NCBI GenBank assembly: GCA_003833135.1 | Contig: QZLH01000418.1 | Coordinates: forward strand, 7,772 to 36,165 | DNA length: 28,394 nucleotides | Source: Oehlia diaphana | Lineage: Eukaryota > Glomeromycota > Glomeromycetes > Glomerales > Glomeraceae | Reading direction: 5' to 3' | Part shown: piece by piece, positions 1 to 8,775 of the stretch | Layout of the letters: each line of letters begins with the position of its first letter | Numbering within the stretch: the first letter of the stretch is position 1 | Notes under the pieces: model-generated | Seen by the model: only the letters and a program-made list of their open reading frames with translations | Told to the model about the DNA's origin: nothing | Databases searched by the model: none | Translations under genes and position numbers: made by a program

Positions 1-289
1 ATGAAAAATCAAGATGGGAAGACGTGATGGGAATCACTCAGAAAATCAAGACCTCACCACGGCCAAAGAATTTGCCAGAGTCCACGTACTCACCTTTCTC
101 AACTTTACCTCCTCTGACCCAGCACGTGACCTCTAATGTGGATTATTTAAAAAACTCGATGAAATATGATTTGCCTTGGTTTAAACATTATTCGGGTTTT
201 ATGGGTCGTCTAACGGTGCTTCTTTCTAACAGCTTTAGCAGGGTGGTATGTCGATGTTAATCGTGGGTGCGCTACTTGTTGGATTGTAA
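1..289 (+). CDS. possible 3' end of an unrecognised gene
   Basis: This stretch is clearly richer in G and C than the DNA after 350, which suggests coding sequence running in from the left edge. One frame is open from position 3 to the TAA at 258-260 and is rich in Pro and Ser. A different frame, starting at 242 after a good acceptor (TTTCTAAC branch site, then TTTAGCAG), encodes GGMSMLIVGALLVGL and stops at 287-289; this would be a hydrophobic C-terminal tail. I could not choose the donor, so the exon structure is open. Poly(A)-like AATAAA and AATTAAATAAA words lie at about 480-505. No family is recognised and no function is claimed. Confidence 0.3.
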
Positions 290-519
290 GCATAGTTGCC
301 TCTTCTTAGGTTGGGATATATCTAGGCGGAGGATCAGGATAGTTTTAGTGTTATGCGATTTTTCTTTTAAATTAATTTATAGCTTTATTACTATTTTGGA
401 GACTATATAGTGTTATTTTTAGTTAGTTTTATTTTTTCTTTTTGTACTTTGAAATTTTATTTTTGATTTCTTGTAAGTTCAATTAAATAAATTTAATAAA
501 GATAAGGGCTACTATGCTA

Positions 520-1990
520 TGTTTGCCTCGATTTTGACCAGTGTATTTCAAATTTCCAGTACCTTTTTGTTTCTTTAATATTTGAAGTGTATTTTCAGTA
601 ATTATAATTAAATGGTTATATAAATCTTCGTACTCTTCATGTTCATTATCATTAGTATTAATTTCTAAAGAATTTATTTTTCAAAATAGTTGACTAAAGC
701 TTTTTGTTAGTTCAATAGATTCAAATCTACATCTTACATAAAAAAAAATGATCAATTGTGCACATCTGTAATATATTATTCTATGCTTAATTACCATTTT
801 GCAAGTAATTTCCATTCACTTTTAAATGTTGTTTTCCAATCTGACCTTTTTCTCCCCATTATTATCTCCTTTTTTGATGTACAATTACTTTTTTATTAAT
901 AATATAAATTACCAAATCAAGCCTTAGATAAAAAATCCAGTACAGAGATTTTAAAATCATCCAGCTCTCAACTAAAGATACCAATGATTATTACCATACC
1001 ATTCCTTTCACATATAATTTCTTACTGGACTCTTGTATTTCATTTTTATTAGGTATCAAAATGTGCTGATAAAGATGAATATCCATTAAATTTCAACAAG
1101 ATTTACGCAATTCTTTTAGACAGAATTTTATGCTGAGTAGTACCATTAAAGGTTGAATAAAGTTAGGATCAATAAAAGAAAATATTTGGTGTGCCATATA
1201 TCCATTATATGTATCTCATGCAACTATTTGATCAGATTGAAGATGAGTTGTAATAGCTCTATTTATATATTAACGGCATAACTGAATTTTGGCTTTTGGC
1301 CAAGTTGTTTTATTTGTGCCTCTATTAATATAAATTCAGAATCTAATTCTTTTTCCTTAAGTTGTAATATAAATTTCGTAATTATTTCAGTTTTAATGCC
1401 ATCACCACACTTTCCATTATATTCTAAAAATAAGTAAGCTAAAGGAAATTCACTTCCATCAAATTCAATATGCATAACATATAATTCAAATCCTAAATTA
1501 TTGGTATTATCTCCAAAAAAATTTATAAGTAAGTGAATAAAAATTTATTAAATTTATTTTACTATTTAATAATAAAATATTTAATTACTTACATGTTGCA
1601 TCTATTTCACATTCCTTAATTGAAATATTATTCTCAATTAACATTTGATATAAACTTGTTTCAAATAATGCAATAGCTTGTACCAGTAAATCAATAAAAT
1701 TTTTGTACAATTATATTTTTTAATAAAACTTTTACTAATAAAAAAGAGTTGGAATCTTGTTTGAATCTAGCTTCTCCTAATTTACTTCACCAAAAATAAA
1801 TTTAATTTTGTCAGATTTCCAGATCTAAATTAGTAACAAATCAATATTTTCAGCAATAAAGTCTTTTATACATTTAGATATACCAACTTCCTTAGGTAAT
1901 TCATGTAATATTCTATGTATAATATTTACTGATGCTATTTTCATTTCAAGGTTAACAATAATGTTAATTTCTCTATAACATTCAAATCTT
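520..1990 (-). pseudogene. decayed MULE transposase (copy 1), intron-containing
   Basis: Read on the minus strand, fragments in shifting frames follow the order of a Mutator-like DDE transposase. An N-terminal segment (about 1990-1740) includes IHRILHELPKEVGISKCIKD. Next comes QAIALFETSLYQMLIENN (1680-1621), then ECEIDAT. An 82-nt intron (1511-1592, GTAAGT...GGAG) follows; removing it joins the halves into EIDATYNTNNLGFELY, the first catalytic Asp block. After it come DGSEFPLAYLFL and, one frameshift later, WPKAKIQLC (about 1301-1275). FSFIDPNF is near 1165, LRLDLVIYII near 920 and SDWKTTFKSEWKLLAKW near 840. A 3' part with NDNEHEEYEDLYNHLIIITE lies at about 690-555. Several stops and at least two frameshifts rule out a working enzyme. 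The terminal inverted repeats were not found. Confidence 0.8.
1511..1592 (-). other. 82-nt intron inside MULE copy 1
   Basis: Donor GTAAGT (reverse complement at 1587-1592) and acceptor TTTTTTTGGAG (AG at 1511-1512). It lies in phase 1 within the Tyr codon of the IDATYNTN motif. Length matches the host introns. GGAG is a weak acceptor context, so a non-intronic insertion is not fully excluded, but the exact restoration of the conserved motif argues for splicing. Confidence 0.7.
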
Positions 1991-2284
1991 TTCATAGAAA
2001 AAATGTTATGTTACTTTTCTAAATTGAAACATTTTCAATTTGCATGATCAGATCTTTGAGAACAGTAATATTGGAAACTAATTTTTGAATTAGTTTTTGC
2101 ACTATATTCACCATGAAATCTATATATTTATAATTTAAATTCTATGAGATGAAAAGAGATTGTATCATTCCTATATTTGAAGTAAAGCAAAGAGTATATA
2201 GCAGTTCAGTTATTCTAATAAATAAAAAATTTTACATTTAATTTTATATATTATGTTTGTTGTTTAACAATTTCATATTTTTTA
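1991..2284. other. AT-rich spacer, nothing recognised
   Basis: About 290 bp between the N-terminal remnant of MULE copy 1 and the fold-back fragment. The first part may hold more of the decayed transposase N-terminus, but no frame is long enough to support that. Confidence 0.4.
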
Positions 2285-2376
2285 CCAATCGGTCACCAAT
2301 TAGTCACCAATCAGCTACCTAATTAGTGCCTGATTAGTAATTGATTAATGCCTGATTTTTCACTTTTTGACTGGTG
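2285..2376. repeat. terminal fragment of the fold-back element family
   Basis: Right-hand end of the family that is intact at 14099-15326. It shares the TCACCAATCGG-type 11-bp units, the CAGCTACCTAATTAGTGCC segment and the outermost GCCTGATTTTTCACTTTTTG, ending in a mutated GACTGGTG where the intact copy has GACCTGTG. Only one arm remains. Confidence 0.75.
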
Positions 2377-2848
2377 TAAAATAATATATTTATAAAAGAT
2401 AATAAATAAAAAAGTTTATTTAGTTTTATTTTATAAAAAAGAGTTGAATAAATTATAAGCAATAAAGCAAATAAATTAAAAAACTGCTATGTAATGATTT
2501 TATAGTAAAATAAATAATGAATTATGGTTAATCTGTTAGTCTATTATAAATCTGAATCAATAGGTATCCGATATTCTTTAGCAAATCTAATAGGTTAAAT
2601 CTATTAGTCAATTTTATATCTGAATTATAATCATTAACATAAATGTCAAACTGATACCTAATAATAACGAATATCCGTTTCTATTTGATATTAACGATTT
2701 ATAGGTCTAAACACTAAATAAAGTAAAGTTTTGACTTAAAAATATTTTACAAATTTTGAACAAATATATTTATTATTGTTGAAAAAAGTGTTACATTGCA
2801 TAAATTAGTGTTATTTTGATCTGAAAATTCTGATTTTAATAAAATTTA
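2377..2848. other. AT-rich spacer, nothing recognised
   Basis: No coding frame, RNA gene or clear repeat seen. Short imperfect direct repeats such as AATCTGAATCAATAGGTATC and AATCTATTAGTCAATTTTA occur around 2545-2620. Confidence 0.5.
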
Positions 2849-3945
2849 GGCCAGCATTATGAATCTGACCAGAATTAAGAAAATTTTAGCCAGAATTATA
2901 ATTTAAAAATTAATGAATTTTAACTAATTAAACTAATTTAGCCAAATTTAAATATTAAATAAATATTATATACTTAAAGATCATATTAAGAATTTTTATT
3001 ATAATATCATAGTACAAAAAATCTTACCACTAATTTTGTTGAAATGACCAGTGACTACTATTAATAATTATATTGTAAATGTCACTTTTTTTATCATTAA
3101 AAAAAATAATTAACAAATTGATCATATAATCTACATTTAAATGCATATGAATATATCTGAAAATTTTATTAAAATAAATAAAAAATTAGGAATTTTGCAA
3201 ATAAACTGACTGTATTTACTTATTTTATTTAAAATTACTAATAGAAAATATTTTCAAAATATTATTTATATAAGAATTTTCTAGAATTTTAATTAAAACT
3301 TTTATATTGTAAATATTAAAAAAAAAAAGTTGATATTTACTTTAAAAATATTTGTTAATATTTTGATTTTATAATTCTTTTATATATAAATAGTAACATT
3401 TTTAGATTTTTTTATTTTTTATTTTTATTTGTAATAAATAATAAAACTCATTTATATGATTTTTTTATTTTAAAATTAAATCAATTACGGTTGACCCTAT
3501 ATAGTCATCCCTGTATAATATCATATAAAATTCCTCTTTATAAGCACACTATATTTTGGCCCAATATACTAATAAATATATTAGAAAAACTTCCTTTATA
3601 GTCACAATATATGACTTTTTTTATAATCACACCCTTTTTTTTGATCCTAAGGGGTGTGACTATAAAGGGAGCTGACTGTATATGAAAATTATTATTATAT
3701 ATATATTTATTTATTTAAATACTTATAACTTTTTATATAAACATTTTTTTGAAAATTTGATCAGTAATTTAATAGTCCAGATTATTTCTATTTTTTTAAA
3801 GTATAACAAATTTTTTACCTTTAATAAAATGCTATAAAACTATAAAGTAAATTTATAAATATTACCAGTGGTAAATTTATAATATAATACTGGCTAGTTT
3901 TTTATTAAATTTTTAATTCTGGCCAAGAGTACATATAATGCTAGT
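2849..3945. repeat. candidate inverted-repeat element with GGCCAGAATTA arms
   Basis: The left arm (about 2849-2910) carries GGCCAGCATTATGAATCTG, ACCAGAATTAAG and TAGCCAGAATTATA. The reverse complement of 3890-3945 carries CTAGCATTATATG, GGCCAGAATTAA and CTAGCCAGTATTATA in the same order. The arms are about 60 bp and imperfect. The interior is AT-rich and noncoding and contains the Tc1-like MITE at 3488-3678. No target duplication was identified. The same arm motif recurs near 7810, 18160 and 28103-28140. Confidence 0.5.
3488..3678. mobile_element. Tc1/mariner-like MITE, TA-flanked
   Basis: A 191-bp segment with imperfect inverted ends: left CGGTTGACCCTATATAGTCA, and right end in reverse complement CAGTCAGCTCCCTTTATAGT. 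TA dinucleotides flank both sides (3486-3487 and 3679-3680), as expected for Tc1/mariner insertions. Inside, a second imperfect palindrome (TAATCACACCC ... GGGGTGTGACTA) lies near the right end. It encodes no protein and appears nested within the larger repeat at 2849-3945. Confidence 0.6.
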
Positions 3946-4436
3946 ATGGTAACTATTATCACATAGTATTTTATTTTACATAATACAAGTATTACCGTAT
4001 ATAATTTGTTTACAAAAAACATATGTATAATATTATTATTGGGAAATAAAAATATCATCGATTTCTTTGTGAAACTGTGGCTGATTCAAGTTGATCACAC
4101 TTTGTTGAAAAGCGGAATCGTATATTATTAAATCTCCAAATCTTTTGCTGCAGTTTTTAAGCAAAGCCGCTAAAAAAAAAAAAGGATAAAAAGGTACGCA
4201 TAAGATTTTTTGAAAGATTATTACATAATGTGGTGTTTTTAGGTTTTTGCACACGAACCTTTTTCTGCTTTCGTATGCGATTTTTATTCAATATCCTTTT
4301 TTATTGTATATATAGGATATTCGATTGTACTTTGGTTGGTCGTTTCTTTTGTTTCTCTTTTTTTGTTTCTTTTAACGCTTATTTGGATCTCATTGACTCC
4401 GCTCCGTGCGGTCAAACTTATTGAAAAGATTGCAGC
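3946..4436. promoter_or_regulatory. upstream region of the DnaJ-TMEM gene
   Basis: Noncoding on the + strand. From about 4240 to 4436 the composition becomes T-rich and pyrimidine-rich with scattered TATATA (4307-4313), typical of a fungal promoter and 5' leader. The CDS start at 4437 follows GATTGCAGC. No specific factor site is claimed. Confidence 0.35.
4036..4171 (-). CDS. possible terminal exon of an unknown small gene
   Basis: After a strong polypyrimidine acceptor (a T run then AG, on the minus strand near 4172), a frame with host-like codon composition runs to a TAA at 4036-4038. It contains LLKNCSKRFGDLIIYDSAFQ and ends FHKEIDDIFISQ. No ATG is found in the same frame just upstream, so a first exon would have to lie among AT-rich sequence in the DnaJ promoter. 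It could equally be a chance frame. No family recognised. Confidence 0.2.
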
Positions 4437-5857
4437 ATGGAGCGGGATACGAACGCTTTATATGTTACTTTGGGTGTACAAAAAAGCTCTACCGAAGAAG
4501 AGATTAAGAAAGCATATCGACGTTTGGCATTAAGATTTCATCCTGACAAGAACCCAAATGCTGCTGATCAGGTATTAATGTCTTTTAAGAACTATCCTAA
4601 CATGTTGAAAAAGGATTCATGTGATTGTTATTAATTCAATTCTTTGAAAATCAATTTTTAAACCAATTTAATTTAAAAAAGTTTAAGGCAATTACACATG
4701 CATACGAAATACTTAGCGATCCTAAGAAGCGATCAGTATATGATAAATATGGGGAAATGGGAGTAAATATGATGGATTCGGTAGCTGGATTTTTATTTGA
4801 TCCAGATATCGAAGGACCACTTTGCTTTTTTTTCACTATCATTTCAATTTCGATCATTCTCTTGATCTTGTTCTTTACTTTTTTATCGATAAGAGTAGAT
4901 GGAAAAGTATCATGGAGCCTGGGAGTTGTGTTTATACCAATATGGATCGTAGATCTTGTGGCATTTTGTGTTTTGGTGGCACAAACAAAGAAAGAACCGA
5001 CTGATGATGAAAATGATGAGGAAGAATTTGAAGTTGATGATCCTGGAATCAGGGAACAAGCGAGAGAGAAAAGAAGACAACAACAAAGAAGATTACATCG
5101 TATTAGAAATTTTTTGGCGATTGCATATGTATTATTGGTCTTTACATTTCAAATATTAATTGTTCTTCGAGCCGATCGGGTTATAATTTGGAATGCAGCT
5201 ATCGTATTTATTCCATATTTTATTATTGAAACTATTAATATGTATCCAAATATCATAGAGTATATTGTCATACTCAAAACTTCTAGGATATATGATGATA
5301 ACGGCAGTCCTTCCTTAAAGCTCAAGATTAAAATGTTCTTTGAGACCTTTTGGTGGCTTTTAATTAGAGTAGCTTTAGCAATCTTGATCGTTCTTAGGAT
5401 TGATAAAGTTATTACTGTTAGCTGGGGAATTGTTTTCTTTCCATTATACTTAATTGGACTTCGTTATGCTCTTTGGATCTTATGGCAATGGTTAGCATTA
5501 AGAAAAGCTGAATCATTGCAAAATAGATTAAAAGTCGATGTCATAGTTTCAGCTATTGCATTTGGCATAGTTGGAACTTTATCTTATACTCTAATAGGAT
5601 TATTAGCAAGCAGGCTTGATGGAAATAATAGAATTAAATTATCCTCTATTTTAATTCCTGTATTTATTGTCTTATCACTTTTATTTTGCTGTACAGGTTG
5701 TTGTTTACCTCTTGTTTTCTTGAATTGGGGGGGAATTGGGGATGATTTGGAAGGTAGTGCTGAAACTTCATTGATATCACCTGATAAAAGAATAACTTAT
5801 CCTACTATAGCTGGTCCAAGCTCCTCACTTGCAAGAAACAGCAATGATACAGTATAA
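4437..5857 (+). CDS. J-domain membrane protein with TMEM185-like repeats
   Basis: Exons 4437-4571 and 4682-5857, separated by a 110-nt GT-AG intron, give 436 aa. Residues 8-75 are a J domain, the region that stimulates Hsp70 ATPase: [23 protein letters not shown] at 35-37, and [17 protein letters not shown]. The intron falls just before helix III. The rest is a multi-span membrane region. A motif of the form (L/V)R-x-D followed by about ten residues and (V/I)(V/L)F(I/F)P occurs about four times, near residues 117-133, 209-225, 285-301 and 357-373. It resembles the TMEM185/Tmemb_185A family repeat. A charged linker (residues about 149-188, DDENDEEE then RRQQQRR) separates the first and second repeats. 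The start was chosen as the only ATG giving a full J domain. Inference: a membrane-anchored co-chaperone; the compartment is unknown and no cleavable signal peptide is seen. Confidence 0.87.
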
Positions 5858-6909
5858 TAATTCATCAAAGAAATTAGTATATATCTAATATATCTAATTA
5901 TCATCTTATAATTTTAGAAATTATGACTGTAATATATGAAATATATGACAAATTGGCCAATTTATTTGGCAAATGAAAATTTATATGTAATATATATATT
6001 TTATATATATATTAAACATATATGATATTTATAATACCTTATTACTATTAAAATTTTTTTAAAAATTGTATAATAGACTCTTACTATTTTAGTCATATTG
6101 TATTTAGATTTAAAATTTCATAAAGAGATTTTAATTTTAAAAAAACTTAATTAAAATAATTTATTAATAAAGAAATTTTTGAATTAAATTAATATTTTTT
6201 AATTAAAATATCTTAAAAAAGCAATATAAAGAAAGTAGCTTTTTACAACTAATTATTACTTATTTTTTTAAAGATATTTGCATAAAAGAATCCTAAATAA
6301 TTCTTTAATAATACTTGTTATTGAATAAATTTTTAATAAATAAATAAAAATAAAAATATTTTTTTTTTTATTAAAATTCAAATTTAATCATTAACTACCA
6401 TTTTAATATAAGATTATTCTCAGTTATATAATATTTTAATAATAAATATACAGTTAGTTCTTCATAAATACATCTTTTATAAATGAATCCTTTATAAATA
6501 TATCTATTATATATATTTTCAATATTTTCATTAAATATATTCTTTGGTTTAATTCAAACTTATAATAAAAAAAATCACAAATTTAATACTATTTATTATT
6601 ATAATTTACAAATTCATTATACAATATAATTTCATTCTTTTATATATTATAGTTTAATTATTTACTCTTTATAAATATATTTTTTTCTAAAATACAATAA
6701 ATAAATTTTATTTATTTTGCAAGTTAATTAAAAAACATTACTAAATTTTATTATAAATGATTTTTATAATACTAGTATTAGCAAATATTATTTGTATTTA
6801 AAATTATACATAACTAAATTAATTTTAATTAAATATAAATGATCTTTAATTAAATATAATTTTAATTATTAAATAAATTAAATTATTTATTATAAAATAT
6901 AAATATTTT
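5858..6909. other. AT-rich intergenic DNA after the DnaJ gene
   Basis: About 1 kb of extremely AT-rich DNA with runs of TATATA and AATAAATAAATAAAAAT words. It presumably holds the 3' UTR and poly(A) site of the preceding gene near its start. Imperfect repeats of ATAAATATATCTTTTAT type lie at 6455-6530. No gene or RNA seen. Confidence 0.5.
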
Positions 6910-7320
6910 AGCAAAAATCACAGCAATCAGACAGTTTTCTAACTTTTAACTCAATGATCAGAAAAGGATGAATATAGCTCATTGGAATTATTTCAATAAG
7001 ACAAATCTAATGGCAGTAAAATTGCATTTTTAAAATTAATACTTGATAAAAAATTAAGTAAAATATAAAAATAATTAAGATGAATTTAATGGTAATAAAA
7101 TTGCATTTTTAGGATTAGTAGTTAATAAAAAATTAAATAAAATATAAATAATATATTTTGTTTTTATATTTTATATGTATTAATCATTAGATTCATCTTA
7201 TTAAAATGATTCTAATGAGTTTCTTTTCTGATTACTGGTCAAAGTTAGCAAACTGCTTGATATCTAATTGGTAATTGATTAGTAACTGATCAATATCTGA
7301 TTTTCACTTTTTAACCTGTG
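6910..7320. mobile_element. older fold-back element copy, left end truncated
   Basis: It aligns with 14215-14457 joined to 15131-15326: GCAATCAGACAGTTTTCTAA, then TGATCAGAAAAGGATG, the inner hairpin arms, ATTAGATTCATCTTATTAAA, ATGATTCTAATGAG, TTAGCAAACTGCTTGAT and the outer end TTTTCACTTTTTAACCTGTG at 7301-7320. The outer left arm is missing. Uniquely, part of the inner arm is tandemly duplicated with a period of about 79 bp (units starting at 7004 and 7083). Many substitutions show it is older than the copy at 14099. The join opposite the assembly gap is continuous here. Confidence 0.8.
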
Positions 7321-7547
7321 AATATAAAAATTAATTTCAAAATTATTTATATTAATTATAAATATAAGGGTTTAAATTTTAAATGTATTTCTATGATATA
7401 AATTAAAAATAAAGTTTTAAAGTTGTAGAGAAGGCAAAAATACATATGTAATATATTGTTAGTATGCAATTATACTTTGAAACTGATAAAATTATTATCT
7501 TCAGAACACATTAAACATTTTTCGAATATACTTTTAATTATATGATA

Positions 7548-7733
7548 TGACTATAAGTGAAGAATTTTCCATATGTTAACTTTACATTGGGTCAACAATG
7601 GCTGTAATAGTGATTGTAATAATTTGTAACTATATAGGGAATATTTTACTATATAAAAAATTAGGACTTGAAAGTGGTATGACTTAAGAAAGAGTATAAT
7701 TATATAGGAGATGACTATAGAGAAGGATGACTG
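7548..7733. repeat. diverged Tc1-like MITE relative
   Basis: The right end, in reverse complement, reads CAGTCATCCTTCTCTATAGT followed by CATCTCCTATATAATTATA, similar to the ends of the MITE at 3488-3678, and is followed by TA (7734-7735). The left end is less clear; ATATGACTATAAGTGAAG near 7548 is the best candidate. Confidence 0.4.
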
Positions 7734-7739
7734 TATTCT

Positions 7740-8100
7740 AAAAATTTAGGATTTTTTCAGTATAAGAAATTTTATTTGTTACCTTATTTGTTATATTTCA
7801 TAATTTTAGTTAAATTTTATAATTTTGGCCAAATTTTCTTTTTTTAAGATTTGAATAATATTACATAATCCAAAAAAAAAAAATTGTTTTTATAAAAAAT
7901 GGGAAATACATTATACAATATTTCAAAAAAGTACTTTAGTCAAATTAAAAAATCATATAATACTGCCAATAATTACCACTGGCAAAGTGGCAATAGCCTT
8001 TTAACTTTTGATATTTACAAAAAAATCAAATTAACTATTTTAATAGCAATAATTCTTCAATTTAAAGATATTAAGATTTCAGTTAATATAAAGTAAAATA
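7740..8100. repeat. remnant related to the GGCCAGAATTA repeat family
   Basis: Contains TTTTGGCCAAATTTTC near 7815 and AATTACCACTGGCAAAGTGG near 7970, resembling pieces of the 2849-3945 element (compare TTACCAGTGGTAAATTTATA near 3863). A 65-codon frame at 7899-8096 is Lys/Ile/Asn-rich and looks like a composition effect, not a gene. Confidence 0.35.
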
Positions 8101-8775
8101 GTAGTAGATGAAAACTATTTTGAATTACTTTATTTTATATATAGTGGAATTTACTATTTGTTTTATTTTAATAATTCTTATATTTATATATTACTACTAA
8201 TTTGTCTAATCAAATATTTTAAATTAGTTACTTAAATTGGCAAACTTAAGTAAATTAAAAAAAAACAGTTTCATATTCTAAATTATTACTTTTATATTAT
8301 ATATTAATTATAATATTATTACATTATTGTTAAACCAATTTATTATATAAAGTATTTAAAAAGTAAGAAAAAAATTTCATAATTTATAATAAATTTTTAT
8401 AGGATTAAAAAGTTAACTACCGTTACTTTTGCTGGGGTCTGTATGTGCTATGAATTATTTTTTGAACGATAGATGTGATTGTTTCAGATTTTGCCATGAA
8501 TCTAATAAATAAATGTTATGAATAAAGTAAATAAATTTATAAAGGAGGAGAATATTACAATCATTGAGCTATATCTATATTATTAAACCGACATAAAATT
8601 AAAATTATTTCTAATTAAAAGTTAAGAGATTTGGTACTTGTTCGCTACTGGTATGAAATATTACCAATATCCAGGCTACACGACGAGGACGTCAGTACCA
8701 ATCGCAGCCCCCAAAAAAAATGACTGTTTAGATACAAAAAAAAAAAAATAGGAATTTTTTTTAAAATAAATTATC
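8101..8775. other. intergenic DNA downstream of PPP4R3
   Basis: Mostly AT-rich. The parts nearest the gene (about 8400-8520 and 8640-8720) are GC-richer, including CTACACGACGAGGACGTCAG near 8675. They probably include the 3' UTR of the minus-strand PPP4R3 gene. No frame or RNA could be assigned. Confidence 0.4.

Noticed and set aside
7899..8096. 65-codon frame inside repeat DNA
   Set aside because: Lies within remnants of the GGCCAGAATTA family; no domain.
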